Assembly: GCA_030253535.1 (NCBI GenBank)
Contig: CP124550.1
Coordinates: forward strand, 800,134 to 864,133
Reading direction: 5' to 3'
DNA length: 64,000 nt
From: Candidatus Saccharimonadaceae bacterium ML1
GTDB lineage: Bacteria > Patescibacteriota > Saccharimonadia > Saccharimonadales > Saccharimonadaceae
The first letter of the stretch is position 1. Every line of letters starts with the position of its first letter. Positions 17,287-25,830 of this stretch are shown here, piece after piece. The notes beneath the pieces are model-generated. The model saw only the letters and a list, made by a program, of their open reading frames with translations. It made no database searches and was not told the origin of the DNA. A program made the translations under genes and the position numbers.

Positions 17287-17856
17287 CTATATCACCTCCT
17301 TTTGATGTTCTTTCATCCACGCTGCAAATTCCTGCCATACTGGCGCAATCAGCGCTGTTTGTTCCTCGTCAGAGAGCTCTGCAATAGTTTTGTCTTTGCC
17401 GTCAGCGACAAAATATTTATCGTAATTACGCCCATTCATGCCACGCGGTTCACGAACTAATATACCAGTCACTTTTGATGAAAACGTCTTGAGCGTCACG
17501 CCATCAAAATATGTAATCGTTCGCTGCGCGAATGCTACTGGCTTTTCAATATTTCGCGCTAGATCAACTAACTTATCTATACCGAGTACATCAAGCACAT
17601 ACTTTGTATATACACCAGGAAAACCACCGAGCGGTTCAATAAATAGCCCTGAGTCCATCACTACTACAGGGCAGCGCAATAACGCATGGTATTTTATCGC
17701 CTTGTCGACCGAGACCTCCGTTTGATCATCTGACTGAATTTCTGGAACGTCCGGTAAATCAATGCTTGGCGGCATTAATTCAATACCCGTACCGGCAAGT
17801 GCACGATTAGCACCGCGAAGCTTATGTATGTTGGTAGTTGTATAGAGGAGTTTCAT
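17287..17856 (-). CDS. Non-canonical purine NTP pyrophosphatase (RdgB/HAM1-like)
   Basis: This enzyme hydrolyses dITP/XTP-type nucleotides to monophosphates and prevents their incorporation. The start LLYTTTNIHKL (substrate Asn/Lys), the block VVMDSGLFIEPLGGFPGVYTKYV (general-base Asp, SGL and GGxPG), and FVADG near the C-terminus are family features. The 189-residue length is normal. The start directly follows the stop of the kinase gene (TGA then ATG), so both are one operon. Confidence 0.88.
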   Translation of the reverse strand: MKLLYTTTNIHKLRGANRALAGTGIELMPPSIDLPDVPEIQSDDQTEVSVDKAIKYHALLRCPVVVMDSGLFIEPLGGFPGVYTKYVLDVLGIDKLVDLARNIEKPVAFAQRTITYFDGVTLKTFSSKVTGILVREPRGMNGRNYDKYFVADGKDKTIAELSDEEQTALIAPVWQEFAAWMKEHQKEVI

Positions 17857-18384
17857 TCATGACCCTTTCATAGTATTATTGCTGCCTGTTACGCAATCAT
17901 TCAATATCTTTCTCAGCATAGCATCTGCGCTCATCTTTTCATTAAATATCTGCTCTTCTTTTACGCCAAGTACGTCACTACTCCTCCACCATTGGCGCAT
18001 CTCCGCCTCGCCAAACTCATGTGCATTCGGCTTCGTGGCGTGCCGGCGTAATGTTTCATCAAACGGAATATCAAAGTAATAAACATGAACGACTCCATTA
18101 AAATTTACCATTAATTCCGCAAGCTTATTGCCGTACACGTCGCAGCGCAAAATTCCCTCTAGAATGACAATCTTATTAAGACGATTACCATACAAACACA
18201 GTTTATAGATAAGCTCAACTGCTGGATTATTCGGTACGTCTTTAACACGAAGCATAGTACGGCGCACGACATCTTGCGACACAAGCATCGCGTCCGCATG
18301 GAAATGGTCAAACAACCGTTTTGCCACCGTTGTTTTACCGCTACCAGAATTACCGCGGAGGATAATGAGATGCGAATCTTCCAT
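17857..18384 (-). CDS. P-loop kinase (AAA/zeta-toxin-like)
   Basis: Residues 7-19 are LIILRGNSGSGKT, a Walker A of small-molecule kinases. DVVRRTMLRVKD is the usual substrate-side segment, and FDIPFDETLRRHATKP is the lid region. Proteins of this kind phosphorylate nucleosides, sugars or (in zeta toxins) UDP-GlcNAc. The substrate cannot be read from sequence, and no antitoxin gene is adjacent. It is translated just ahead of the NTP pyrophosphatase gene. Confidence 0.8.
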   Translation of the reverse strand: MEDSHLIILRGNSGSGKTTVAKRLFDHFHADAMLVSQDVVRRTMLRVKDVPNNPAVELIYKLCLYGNRLNKIVILEGILRCDVYGNKLAELMVNFNGVVHVYYFDIPFDETLRRHATKPNAHEFGEAEMRQWWRSSDVLGVKEEQIFNEKMSADAMLRKILNDCVTGSNNTMKGS

Positions 18385-18428
18385 ATGTCTAGTATATAAT
18401 TTATACCAACGCTTTACGGAAAATCATA

Positions 18429-18985
18429 TTATCGGCATGGACGAATTATATGCGCACTATCCGTATACTCCGACCTTACTAATACAGTATCAGCCGTATC
18501 TACTGACAACAACGGCACCTCTTCAAAATACTCCACATATCTATACGCGCTAATTGCGTTTGCGAGCAGCGTCGGCAGTGTTGCAGCCGTCAATCTAATA
18601 TTGCACTCTAGTACATCTAGACTATCCTTGCTTATCATCAAGTCAACACCAAAAAATCCTGTATAGCTATGGATAAGCGAGTCAATCCTGCGGCACGTCT
18701 CAGCCACAAAATTACATAGCCTATCTTCCATTACAGCTTTAATGTCTAATATTTTAGCCCCAACAAAATGAGTTCCGTCCATATACTGTTTAGAAAAACC
18801 GTAAAGTGTATATTCTCTACCATGTTTGTATATCTGCACGCAATAGTAACCACATTTTTCTTGTCATTAGCTGCAGCCTTTAGCTCCAACACTGTTGATT
18901 CGCCATAATCTGTAGTCGACAGTCGTTTCTGAAGATCGGCTAGTGTTTTTTATCTTATCGTAGAGTAAGCGTGTCGAGTTCATTT
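18429..18985 (-). pseudogene. ATP-grasp enzyme fragment, frameshifted
   Basis: The 136-codon open part has the second half of an ATP-grasp domain: FVGAKILDI, GFFGVDLMISKDSLDVLECNIR (metal-binding E and N) and LTAATLPTLLANAI. It begins only at GTG with no Shine-Dalgarno. Just upstream (about 18840-18950) another frame continues coding-like sequence (LADLQKRLSTTDYGESTVLELK), and neither joins without a frameshift. The lid and N-terminal domains are missing. It is a truncated remnant beside the broken Shedu gene. Confidence 0.65.
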
Positions 18986-18986
18986 A

Positions 18987-20072
18987 TCATTCTCTTGATT
19001 CATCCACAATAAAATGTGCTCGCTCCAGGATTTCATCAAACGTTAGCACCTCTGGATTCTTCAAATTGCGCCGAAACAGTTCAAATGAATTCTTTTTGTC
19101 ACGAGTATCTAGCTGTGACGTGTTACCTATAATCAAAATACTTTTAGGGCAAACCGTGAAAGCACCACATTCGTCCTCAACCCTATCACGATTGCCATTA
19201 GTTCGCGAACCTTCAACCTCCCACGTTAGGGAATTTGTCTGTAATTGCGCCACACCGCCAGCCAGCTCATTACTTACACGCCATACTCTGTTCCTGTATT
19301 GCGCACTGTGCAACAGGGCTGTTACTGGCTTCTTTATCTCTACCAAAACAGTAAAACCAACATTTGCGGCTGTGCATTGCAGAAAGTCGCCACGCTGACC
19401 GCCAGAATCTGTGATATCTGCGCCGCCATAGTTTGGTTGCTCTTGCACAGTGCGTTGTATTTGATAGTTTAGACCATAACCAAATATCCACTTATTATTT
19501 GAGAAGAAATTTTGCCACCAGGCTTCATCTTTTTAGGTATCGCTTATAGCGTGTTTGAATTCAGTAAGTGTAGCTGCCCGGTTAGCATGTATTTTTGCCC
19601 ACGATAGCCGTGTAGTAAGATCCGGATTATTTTGCGACAAATCACTCCATACTTCTTCAGTCAGGTTTCGTTCAAGCAAGCCGTTAACAACCGCCACTTT
19701 GTTTGCGTCAGTGATGACAAGCGCGCCAGCTTCATTAATAGAGAACTGATGCTGACCATACTGAACGCCTCATTCCTGGAGTAATTGGGTGAGCTTAGCG
19801 AAGGCTTCATCAAGCTTTTTTGCGGCTTCAGTTTTAAGCTTGATTTCAACACCCTCATTCTCATGTAGCTGATTGAAATTAACCGGCACTACTTCTTCAG
19901 AATTACCGTTAGCATCCTTACGATAGCGAATTATTTGACCACGAAAACCACCTCTATGGATTTGTGCTCGAAAAACAGTTTTTGTGCGAGGAGTATCGTC
20001 AAGAACGAAGTCTTCTTCTACCTCAGCAAAGCCACGTCCAACACTACGAGTGGTGATTGTTTCGTCAGGCAT
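18987..20072 (-). pseudogene. sduA: Shedu anti-phage nuclease SduA, interrupted by two in-frame stops
   Basis: One continuous reading frame of about 361 codons encodes an N-terminal Shedu region (from MPDETITTRSVG) and the C-terminal DUF4263 nuclease: VLVEIKKP (catalytic ExK), YRNRVWRVSNELAGGVAQLQT, SILIIGNT and LTFDEILERAHFIVD. The frame is cut by TGA at 19772-19770 and TAA at 19535-19533; sequence between and after them stays Shedu-like. ATG 20072 overlaps the upstream gene stop in ATGCCTGA. Two stops of different type, with TGA used normally as a stop elsewhere, argue for inactivation rather than recoding. Split-gene function is unlikely since no start site follows either stop. Confidence 0.85.
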
Positions 20073-21363
20073 TATTTTTATCCGTCTTCTTTTTGACCTG
20101 TTCACGCGCATCGCTTGGGTATTCCCACGCATGACTTTCGTGCATTTTAACGTTCTTCCAAATGTTTAGCTTCTCGCGATATTCACGTGCCCTATCACCG
20201 TATCCCTTTTCGAATTCATCAGCCGTCATATCAAGCATCACCCATTCAAAGCTACAGTTAGGTGTCTTTATCATGTGCAGTTCGGACGCTATAGCAATGA
20301 GCATGTCATTCTGTGGCATTATTTGTTTTGCCGCTAGCGCTGTGGTGTAGAGAACTTTTTGACGATATTCGCGAGGTGTATTCTGATCGCCAACAAACAG
20401 GAACAAATAAGTGATGTTGTGCCCATCTTGTGGTATTAGACGCCTGTAGACGATAGACTCTTTATAGGGATACTTCGCTGCTTGGGCTGCCGCATCAAAG
20501 AACTGCTTACCGAGCACGCGGCGCTCAAAGCGATTATGACTCATCATCTTTTGCAGGAACTTGTCATGATCCGGGCTGTTGTCCTGTGTGCCGTCTAATA
20601 TAAGACGACCGACGCGCTTCCTTTCGATTAGCTCATCCCAGCCCTTGCTCCAGTAGTCAGCTTCAAGCTTTTCGGCGTAGTCTTCATCCTTATTTTCTAG
20701 CTCATCGGCCGCGCCTTCAAGATCCATGAGCATCATATCTACATTTTCCGCCTCACCCATGTTGCCAAACGTGCGCTTGTTTTGAAGATATATCGCCAGC
20801 AGATCTTCCTCACCGCCAGCCATCAAAATAATATTCTTATGAATAGCTAGGAACTTTTCTTTATATCGCAAGTACTCCACAAAATCTGATACTGTGTTTA
20901 GATGTTTGACCGCGAAGCGAGTGAAGTTTTCAAAAAATATATGCACATTGCCACTGTTGTTTCCGTCATCGTAGTAGCGACCAAAATCCGGCATACCGCC
21001 TTCAATAGCCGCGATCAAAAACACTTCCTTAATCTTGGTGGTGTCGATGACTTTACTTTTGCCGGATACATTCTTGAAATTTACCGTACCGAGCTTTAAG
21101 AGTCGTCGCCTAGCACCACGACACTGTCTTATGGCTTTTTCAATATCTGATGTATTAAACTGACCAGACTTGAGTTTGATATTTTTAATCTGCCAGATTA
21201 TGGCTATATCATCCAGCACCACGAGCACATCACAGAGCTCTTTACCTCTAGCATAGTGAGGGTTTCTGAAGCAAAAATCCTCAAAAAACGCATCCTTGCA
21301 AAGAGTAGCTATTAGCCGTTCGGCTACCTCACCTTTGATATTGAACTCATTTTGTGTTTTTAT
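20065..21363 (-). CDS. Large hypothetical protein with restriction-endonuclease-like N-terminus, paired with sduA
   Basis: No named family is recognised. The start region reads like a PD-(D/E)xK fold: a helix (NIKGEVAERLIATL), then RGKELCDVLVVLDDIAIIWQIKN, with D in CDVLVV and QIK where ExK is usual. The rest is alpha/beta with an acidic stretch (ADELENKDEDYAEKLEADY). The frame stays open back to 21363, but no ATG, GTG or TTG lies at its head. The first normal candidate is GTG 21228, which would cut the nuclease-like part. An ATA at 21363 sits eight bases after AAAGGTG. Its stop overlaps the sduA start, so the two form one locus. It may be N-terminally damaged. Confidence 0.6.
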   Translation of the reverse strand: MKTQNEFNIKGEVAERLIATLCKDAFFEDFCFRNPHYARGKELCDVLVVLDDIAIIWQIKNIKLKSGQFNTSDIEKAIRQCRGARRRLLKLGTVNFKNVSGKSKVIDTTKIKEVFLIAAIEGGMPDFGRYYDDGNNSGNVHIFFENFTRFAVKHLNTVSDFVEYLRYKEKFLAIHKNIILMAGGEEDLLAIYLQNKRTFGNMGEAENVDMMLMDLEGAADELENKDEDYAEKLEADYWSKGWDELIERKRVGRLILDGTQDNSPDHDKFLQKMMSHNRFERRVLGKQFFDAAAQAAKYPYKESIVYRRLIPQDGHNITYLFLFVGDQNTPREYRQKVLYTTALAAKQIMPQNDMLIAIASELHMIKTPNCSFEWVMLDMTADEFEKGYGDRAREYREKLNIWKNVKMHESHAWEYPSDAREQVKKKTDKNNA

Positions 21364-21606
21364 ACCACACCTTTATCTTTCCAGCAAAAGTACTTTGCGC
21401 CACCTACCACACGCAACACCGACAGTATCTCATAGGTATTACACGCTGCTGAAACTTGACTTATTGAGGTTACCTGCATTTCCATATTTGCCTAATTGTA
21501 CCATAGTTACCTTAATAAATCACACCTAGCTCCGTGCGCAGGTACAGCCAACTAGCCTGGAACAAGCGTAAACCTTAGATATGTTAATGGATCTTTAAAT
21601 AACTCT

Positions 21607-21633
21607 GAATGGTTGGCTCCTAGCCATCCATTC
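21607..21633. repeat. Near-perfect 27-base inverted repeat
   Basis: GAATGG pairs with CCATTC and TGGCT with AGCCA, with a single T/T mismatch between the two stems and a three-base loop. The following bases are not a clear T-run on either strand, so this is as likely a structured RNA element as a terminator. Confidence 0.5.
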
Positions 21634-21893
21634 CTTTCATAGATCCTGTAACTGATAGAGCTGTATACGTTGTCCATAGAACTTTCTCATACTGATTCTT
21701 ATCTATATGATTAAGGTGCATTATATTATGTATTCGCTGGAATTATTATAATAATGAACGCTAATTTTTGTATATCTTTAATTTCATTAAATTTTACTAT
21801 TTGTTTGCAAAAGGTTTCAAGATTCCAGTAATTATAGCCAACAAGGCAGCAATCCTTCACCCACCTTGATTAAAACAGGGTATAAAACAAAGA

Positions 21894-21913
21894 AACTACC
21901 CTTTCGGGCAGTT
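21894..21913 (-). terminator. Possible terminator of tRNA-Asn transcript
   Basis: An eight-base stem with one A/C mismatch around TTTC. On the minus strand it is followed by TCTTTGTTTT. It lies about 105 bases beyond the tRNA. Confidence 0.4.
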
Positions 21914-22018
21914 CTAACATTTTCTATACTTTATTAAAGTTTTAACTTCGTTTCTCAAACTTAACAAAAAAATAAGCAATTAGCCTGAGAAACCGATCAG
22001 GGTTTTCACTGCTGAGTT

Positions 22019-22093
22019 TGGCTCCGGGGGCGGGGTTCGAACCCGCGGCCTAATGGTTAACAGCCATCCGCTCTACCGCTGAGCTACCCCGGA
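22019..22093 (-). tRNA. tRNA-Asn (GTT), CCA encoded
   Basis: On the minus strand a full cloverleaf is visible: acceptor TCCGGGG with CCCCGGA, D-arm AGCTCAGCGGTAGAGC, anticodon arm ATGG-CTGTTAA-CCAT giving anticodon GTT, and T-arm with GGTTCGAACC. G is the discriminator and CCA is encoded (22021-22019). Confidence 0.95.
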
Positions 22094-22150
22094 ATACATC
22101 AGTAATTGTACTGTATCAGTGCAAAATTGTAAAGGCAAGCACGCCAGCTG

Positions 22151-22489
22151 TTACCGCTTAACAATCGCAAGCGCTTGCCGCAAAATATCGCATTCTTTTT
22201 GCGCCGTTTCGTCGCTCATTCCTTCGCGTTTTTTCACTTCATACTCTAAGTGGCTCCACCATGGCTGCTCGGCTACACCCTGCACCACTTCAAGTGTACG
22301 CGCTGAATTGTCTTTTTTGACTAGCCAGCCGCGCGCAATAAGCCCATTCACGTGCATAGCGACCGTCGACACGCTTTTGTAGTCAAGCGCGCGCATAATT
22401 TCACGAAAACTTGGACTATAGCCGTTTCCTTTGATAAATCCGTCAATAAAATTAAGTAATTCACGCTGCTTTTTTGTGGGATACGTCAT
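22151..22489 (-). CDS. LexA-like winged-helix DNA-binding protein without peptidase domain
   Basis: The 112-residue protein matches the N-terminal DNA-binding domain of LexA (KKQRELLNFIDGFIKGNGYSPSFREIMRALDYKSVSTVAMHVNGLIARGWL). The self-cleaving Ser-Lys peptidase half is absent. A short helical tail with DETAQKECDILRQ replaces it. It therefore cannot act as a classical SOS repressor. ATG 22489 follows GGAGG and is preferred to much longer upstream starts. It overlaps the end of the upstream polymerase gene by 29 bases. Confidence 0.8.
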   Translation of the reverse strand: MTYPTKKQRELLNFIDGFIKGNGYSPSFREIMRALDYKSVSTVAMHVNGLIARGWLVKKDNSARTLEVVQGVAEQPWWSHLEYEVKKREGMSDETAQKECDILRQALAIVKR

Positions 22490-23813
22490 ATGTTCCTCCG
22501 TTATAATTTTTACTACAAACTGCCGCTGCCAGCCCCCACCATACGATTGACACGGTATCATCCGCCCACACCGGCAGTACAATCCCGACAAACGCCAGCC
22601 CAACACCGCTCGCCCATAGGCCGACCGCATACCACTGCCGTCGCTGCTTCCATAAACCACACAGCACGAGTGTATAGATCAACACAAACAGAGCGAGTCC
22701 CAACCAGCCAACTTCGTGCGCCACCATCACGTATTGATTTTCGATAATGTGCGGCATACTGCCGTACATCGCCGCCGAACCTGTCGTACCGACACCAGCC
22801 CCAAGCGGCTGTTGCGTCATACGCGCAATACCCGCCGATAGCGACTTGACATGGTCGTCGTTTGATGTGGTACGCGCGCCTGTTGTTGGATTGTCGTGAA
22901 TGATAACCGTATGGAAAAACTCTGTATTACGGATCAGATATAGTCCCGCTATGCACATTAACATGATTCCTATGCCCGCTAGCCACACGCGCCGCGAAAC
23001 TCTACGACCAAACCGAAGCGCCGCAACCAGCCCAACACTACCAGCCGCCGCCACCAGCGCGCTGCGCGAATAGCTCACCCACGCCGCAACCGTTCCGATA
23101 GCCGCATAGAACGCCGGTAGCGCCAGCCACCGCTTATCACGCAATTTTTTCGCTCGTATAAGCCACCACGCCGTTGCAATACTGACAACAATAATCGCAT
23201 ACGCGCCAAGCGGATTCGGACCGCGCAGCGTGCTGTTGTAGCGCACAAACGCCGGATTCATGTCGACCAGCATGTACGGCGCAATTGTCGCTTCGTTGTA
23301 ACCGAGATGCTTCAAAAAATCGACCGGCAATACAAATTGCACCAACAAAAACCCTAGCACAACCGCTGCACCAATCGCCGCCGTATGCCACAACCACGCG
23401 CGATACCACGGATTATAGCGCGTAACTACATATATTAGTATGAAATAAGCGATGTAGCGCAAATCAACCATCAGTCCGGCGATTGCCGCTAGTCCACCAT
23501 TTGCCGCCGGTAGCGCTAACACAATGTGCAGCACGATATACAAGCCGCACAAAATCACGAGCGGATCCCGGCGAAAATCACGCGCTAAACGCTGCCCGTA
23601 CCGCAGTATAATCAAAAGCGCGGCGATCACCATTAGGATCTCTTTCCAAGCCTTTATACCGAGTGCAACCGCCGGAGCCTTACTGCCAATAAAGACGCTC
23701 AGCGGCGCATGAACTACAATTAGCGCCATAATCACAACAAGCAGTCCAGCAATCGTACGGTCCAAGATAGCGCTATACCGCGGCGGCGCCAATCGCAAAA
23801 TAACCCGTTTCAT
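22461..23813 (-). CDS. O-antigen ligase/polymerase-like membrane protein
   Basis: About 10-12 membrane helices with a large outside loop and the Wzy_C/WaaL-like stretch (NPLGAYAIIVVSIATAWW ... WVSYSRSALVAAAG). Proteins of this family join or transfer polysaccharide chains carried on lipid at the outer face of the membrane. The 450-residue length is typical. A TATAAT on the minus strand (23827-23822) lies eight bases before the ATG, back to back with the promoter of the glycosylphosphotransferase gene. Confidence 0.8.
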   Translation of the reverse strand: MKRVILRLAPPRYSAILDRTIAGLLVVIMALIVVHAPLSVFIGSKAPAVALGIKAWKEILMVIAALLIILRYGQRLARDFRRDPLVILCGLYIVLHIVLALPAANGGLAAIAGLMVDLRYIAYFILIYVVTRYNPWYRAWLWHTAAIGAAVVLGFLLVQFVLPVDFLKHLGYNEATIAPYMLVDMNPAFVRYNSTLRGPNPLGAYAIIVVSIATAWWLIRAKKLRDKRWLALPAFYAAIGTVAAWVSYSRSALVAAAGSVGLVAALRFGRRVSRRVWLAGIGIMLMCIAGLYLIRNTEFFHTVIIHDNPTTGARTTSNDDHVKSLSAGIARMTQQPLGAGVGTTGSAAMYGSMPHIIENQYVMVAHEVGWLGLALFVLIYTLVLCGLWKQRRQWYAVGLWASGVGLAFVGIVLPVWADDTVSIVWWGLAAAVCSKNYNGGTYDVSHKKAA

Positions 23814-23821
23814 CTAGTGCT

Positions 23822-23843
23822 ATTATAGCGGAATTGTTATAAT
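23822..23843. promoter_or_regulatory. Compact divergent promoter pair
   Basis: Minus-strand TATAAT at 23827-23822 serves the polymerase-like gene (eight bases to its ATG). Plus-strand TATAAT at 23838-23843 serves the glycosylphosphotransferase gene (ten bases to ATG 23854). Both start codons lie within 41 bases of each other. Confidence 0.6.
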
Positions 23844-23853
23844 GGTGGTACTT

Positions 23854-25290
23854 ATGCCGTCGAGAAATACGAAAGCATACAGCATTTTGTTGATGATTGT
23901 CGACGCGATTATATTCGCTATCGTATTCTCTTTGGCGTATTATGTGCGTACGCAGCTTGACCACCGCGCGCTTTTACACGCTGTTTACACAACCGATTAT
24001 ATCGTCAGCTTTTTAGTAATCGCGCCCGTTTGGATTTTGATTTTCGCATCGCTTGGGCTTTATAGCGCAGGCATTTACACGCGCCGGCTCGTCGAGTGGA
24101 GCCGCATCATTCTCGGTACATTCATTGGTATTCTGCTCGTGATTGGCTGGGAGTATTTCACGAACATTCATATCTTTCCGGCGCGGCTAGTGGCATCGTA
24201 CGTGTTCATTGGTTCGACCGCCGCGATTATTATCGTGCGCGAATTAATACGCGATATTCGCCATGAGCTGTTTCGTTATGGACGCGGCGTAAGCCGCGTA
24301 CTTGTTGTCGGCAACTCCGACGCAACGACCGATATTGCGTTAGCGCTTGGTTCGACGCACAAGTCTGGCTACCAAATTGTTGCGTTCGCCGGTCCAACTC
24401 GATTATTGCCGCCGCATCTTGGCATTAATCACTACACGCGCGTTGAAGACGCGCTGCAAGACATTGATAAACTGAATATTACCACCATCATCCAAACCGA
24501 TTTATACGATAGCGGAACGCGCAATCATAAAATCTTGAGCGCCGCGCAAATCGCACATATTCAGTATAATTTTATTCCTGGCGAGCCTGAGTTCTATACC
24601 GGAAAAAACACAATTGACGTATTCCTCGGCTATCCAATGATTACCGTTAGCCAGACGCCGCTGATTGGCTGGGGGGCAGTTTGCAAACGCCTATTTGATT
24701 TTATTCTCGTCGTCGCGGCGCTGCCGTTATGGGGCAGCGTTTTACTTATATTATCGATCTTCCAGAAAATTTTTAATCCCGGTCCAGTTTTTTATCGATC
24801 CAAGCGCCTCAGCCAGTATTCTAAACCGATTAAATTATATAAATTCCGCACCATGGGCGCGCAATATGGCAAAAAAGACGCCAGCTTAGAATTTGAGGAC
24901 ATGGGGCGACCAGACTTAGCAGACGAGTACCGGCGCAATCACAAAGTCGAAAACGATCCGCGCATTACGCGCTTCGGCAAAATATTGCGCGACACATCGC
25001 TTGACGAATTTCCGCAGTTTATTAATGTGCTGCGCGGCGATCTAAGTTTAGTCGGGCCGCGCCCAATCTTGCCGCAAGAGGTCAAGTTCAGTCAATCGCG
25101 TACCGCGCTCTTGCATAGCGTTAAATCGGGCGTCACGGGACTGTGGCAAGTGTCAGGACGATCCGACCTGAGTTTCGACGAGCGAATTGAGCTAGAACTA
25201 TACTACGCGCAAAACTGGAGTTTTTGGCTCGATTTACGCATCCTATTCAAAACAATCGCCGTCGTTGTGCGCAAGACAGGCGCACGGTAA
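23854..25290 (+). CDS. Polyprenyl glycosylphosphotransferase (initiating sugar-phosphate transferase)
   Basis: Four N-terminal membrane helices and a central CoA-binding-like domain (SRVLVVGNSDATTDIALALG) precede one membrane helix and the catalytic Bac_transf domain: FYRSKRLSQYSKPIKLYKFRTM, DPRITRFGKILRDTSLDEFPQFINVLRGDLSLVGPRP and SGVTGLWQVSGRSDLSFDERIELE. It loads the first sugar phosphate on undecaprenyl phosphate to begin a surface polysaccharide. ATG 23854 fits the promoter better than the ATG at 23842, which overlaps the -10 box. Confidence 0.92.
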   Translation: MPSRNTKAYSILLMIVDAIIFAIVFSLAYYVRTQLDHRALLHAVYTTDYIVSFLVIAPVWILIFASLGLYSAGIYTRRLVEWSRIILGTFIGILLVIGWEYFTNIHIFPARLVASYVFIGSTAAIIIVRELIRDIRHELFRYGRGVSRVLVVGNSDATTDIALALGSTHKSGYQIVAFAGPTRLLPPHLGINHYTRVEDALQDIDKLNITTIIQTDLYDSGTRNHKILSAAQIAHIQYNFIPGEPEFYTGKNTIDVFLGYPMITVSQTPLIGWGAVCKRLFDFILVVAALPLWGSVLLILSIFQKIFNPGPVFYRSKRLSQYSKPIKLYKFRTMGAQYGKKDASLEFEDMGRPDLADEYRRNHKVENDPRITRFGKILRDTSLDEFPQFINVLRGDLSLVGPRPILPQEVKFSQSRTALLHSVKSGVTGLWQVSGRSDLSFDERIELELYYAQNWSFWLDLRILFKTIAVVVRKTGAR

Positions 25291-25293
25291 GTC

Positions 25294-25830
25294 ATGACTC
25301 GTAAACATCAGCAGCTCATTGCTATTATTGGCCCATCGGGCGCCGGTAAAAGCACGCTTATCAAGCAGTATCTTACGCACCGGCCGTACGCACACATTCA
25401 CCGTACCGTTACGACACGCCCTGCACGATCACTAAATGACGATTCGCATATATTTGTTGATGACATTACATTTGAGCATATGTTTCATAACGGAGATCTT
25501 CTTGGCATGTTTCCTTACGAAGGTTACCGATACGGACTAACGCCAATAAATTATGCAAACGCATCGCTCGTATTTGTCGCTTTGCGCGCACCCGTCGTAG
25601 CACAATTTTTATCATTCTATCCTAATACATTTGTCATACAAATTGAAGCACGAACGGAGACTTTATGTAAACGCTTACATATGCGCGGTGATAGTTCACG
25701 GGCGCAAGCTACTCAGCTTGAGGCGGAAATTACAAGCGGTAGATCTATCGCAAGCAACATCATATCGACCGATACAGCCGGCGCTTACCATCAGTTTGAA
25801 GAATTATGCGATTCATTTCTCTTAACGTGA
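25294..25830 (+). CDS. Guanylate kinase-like P-loop protein
   Basis: IAIIGPSGAGKSTLIKQYL is the P-loop, and HIHRTVTTRPARSLNDDSHIFVDDITFEHMF is the GMP-binding segment of guanylate kinases. Several usual GMP contacts (such as the SYT..PR..E pattern) are altered, so it may act on another nucleotide or have lost activity. It starts three bases after the glycosylphosphotransferase stop and overlaps the convergent UbiA-like gene by 40 bases at the 3' end. Confidence 0.7.
   Translation: MTRKHQQLIAIIGPSGAGKSTLIKQYLTHRPYAHIHRTVTTRPARSLNDDSHIFVDDITFEHMFHNGDLLGMFPYEGYRYGLTPINYANASLVFVALRAPVVAQFLSFYPNTFVIQIEARTETLCKRLHMRGDSSRAQATQLEAEITSGRSIASNIISTDTAGAYHQFEELCDSFLLT

Larger units (their letters stand above)
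21364..22018. other. Long non-coding stretch beside tRNA-Asn
   Basis: About 650 bases, mostly AT-rich, with no convincing gene on either strand. It contains a strong near-perfect hairpin (21607-21633) and a small terminator-like hairpin (21894-21913). It separates the degraded Shedu locus from tRNA-Asn and may hold remnants of an insertion or an unrecognised RNA. Confidence 0.5.

Noticed and set aside
19533-19772. Reading the TGA in sduA as a recoded codon (Gly or Trp)
   Set aside because: A TAA also interrupts the same frame, and TGA is used as the normal stop of several intact genes here (for example res and the P-loop kinase).
22490-22660. A longer start for the LexA-like protein
   Set aside because: The extra residues are antisense-like readings through the polymerase gene, and the ATG at 22489 has a GGAGG in front.
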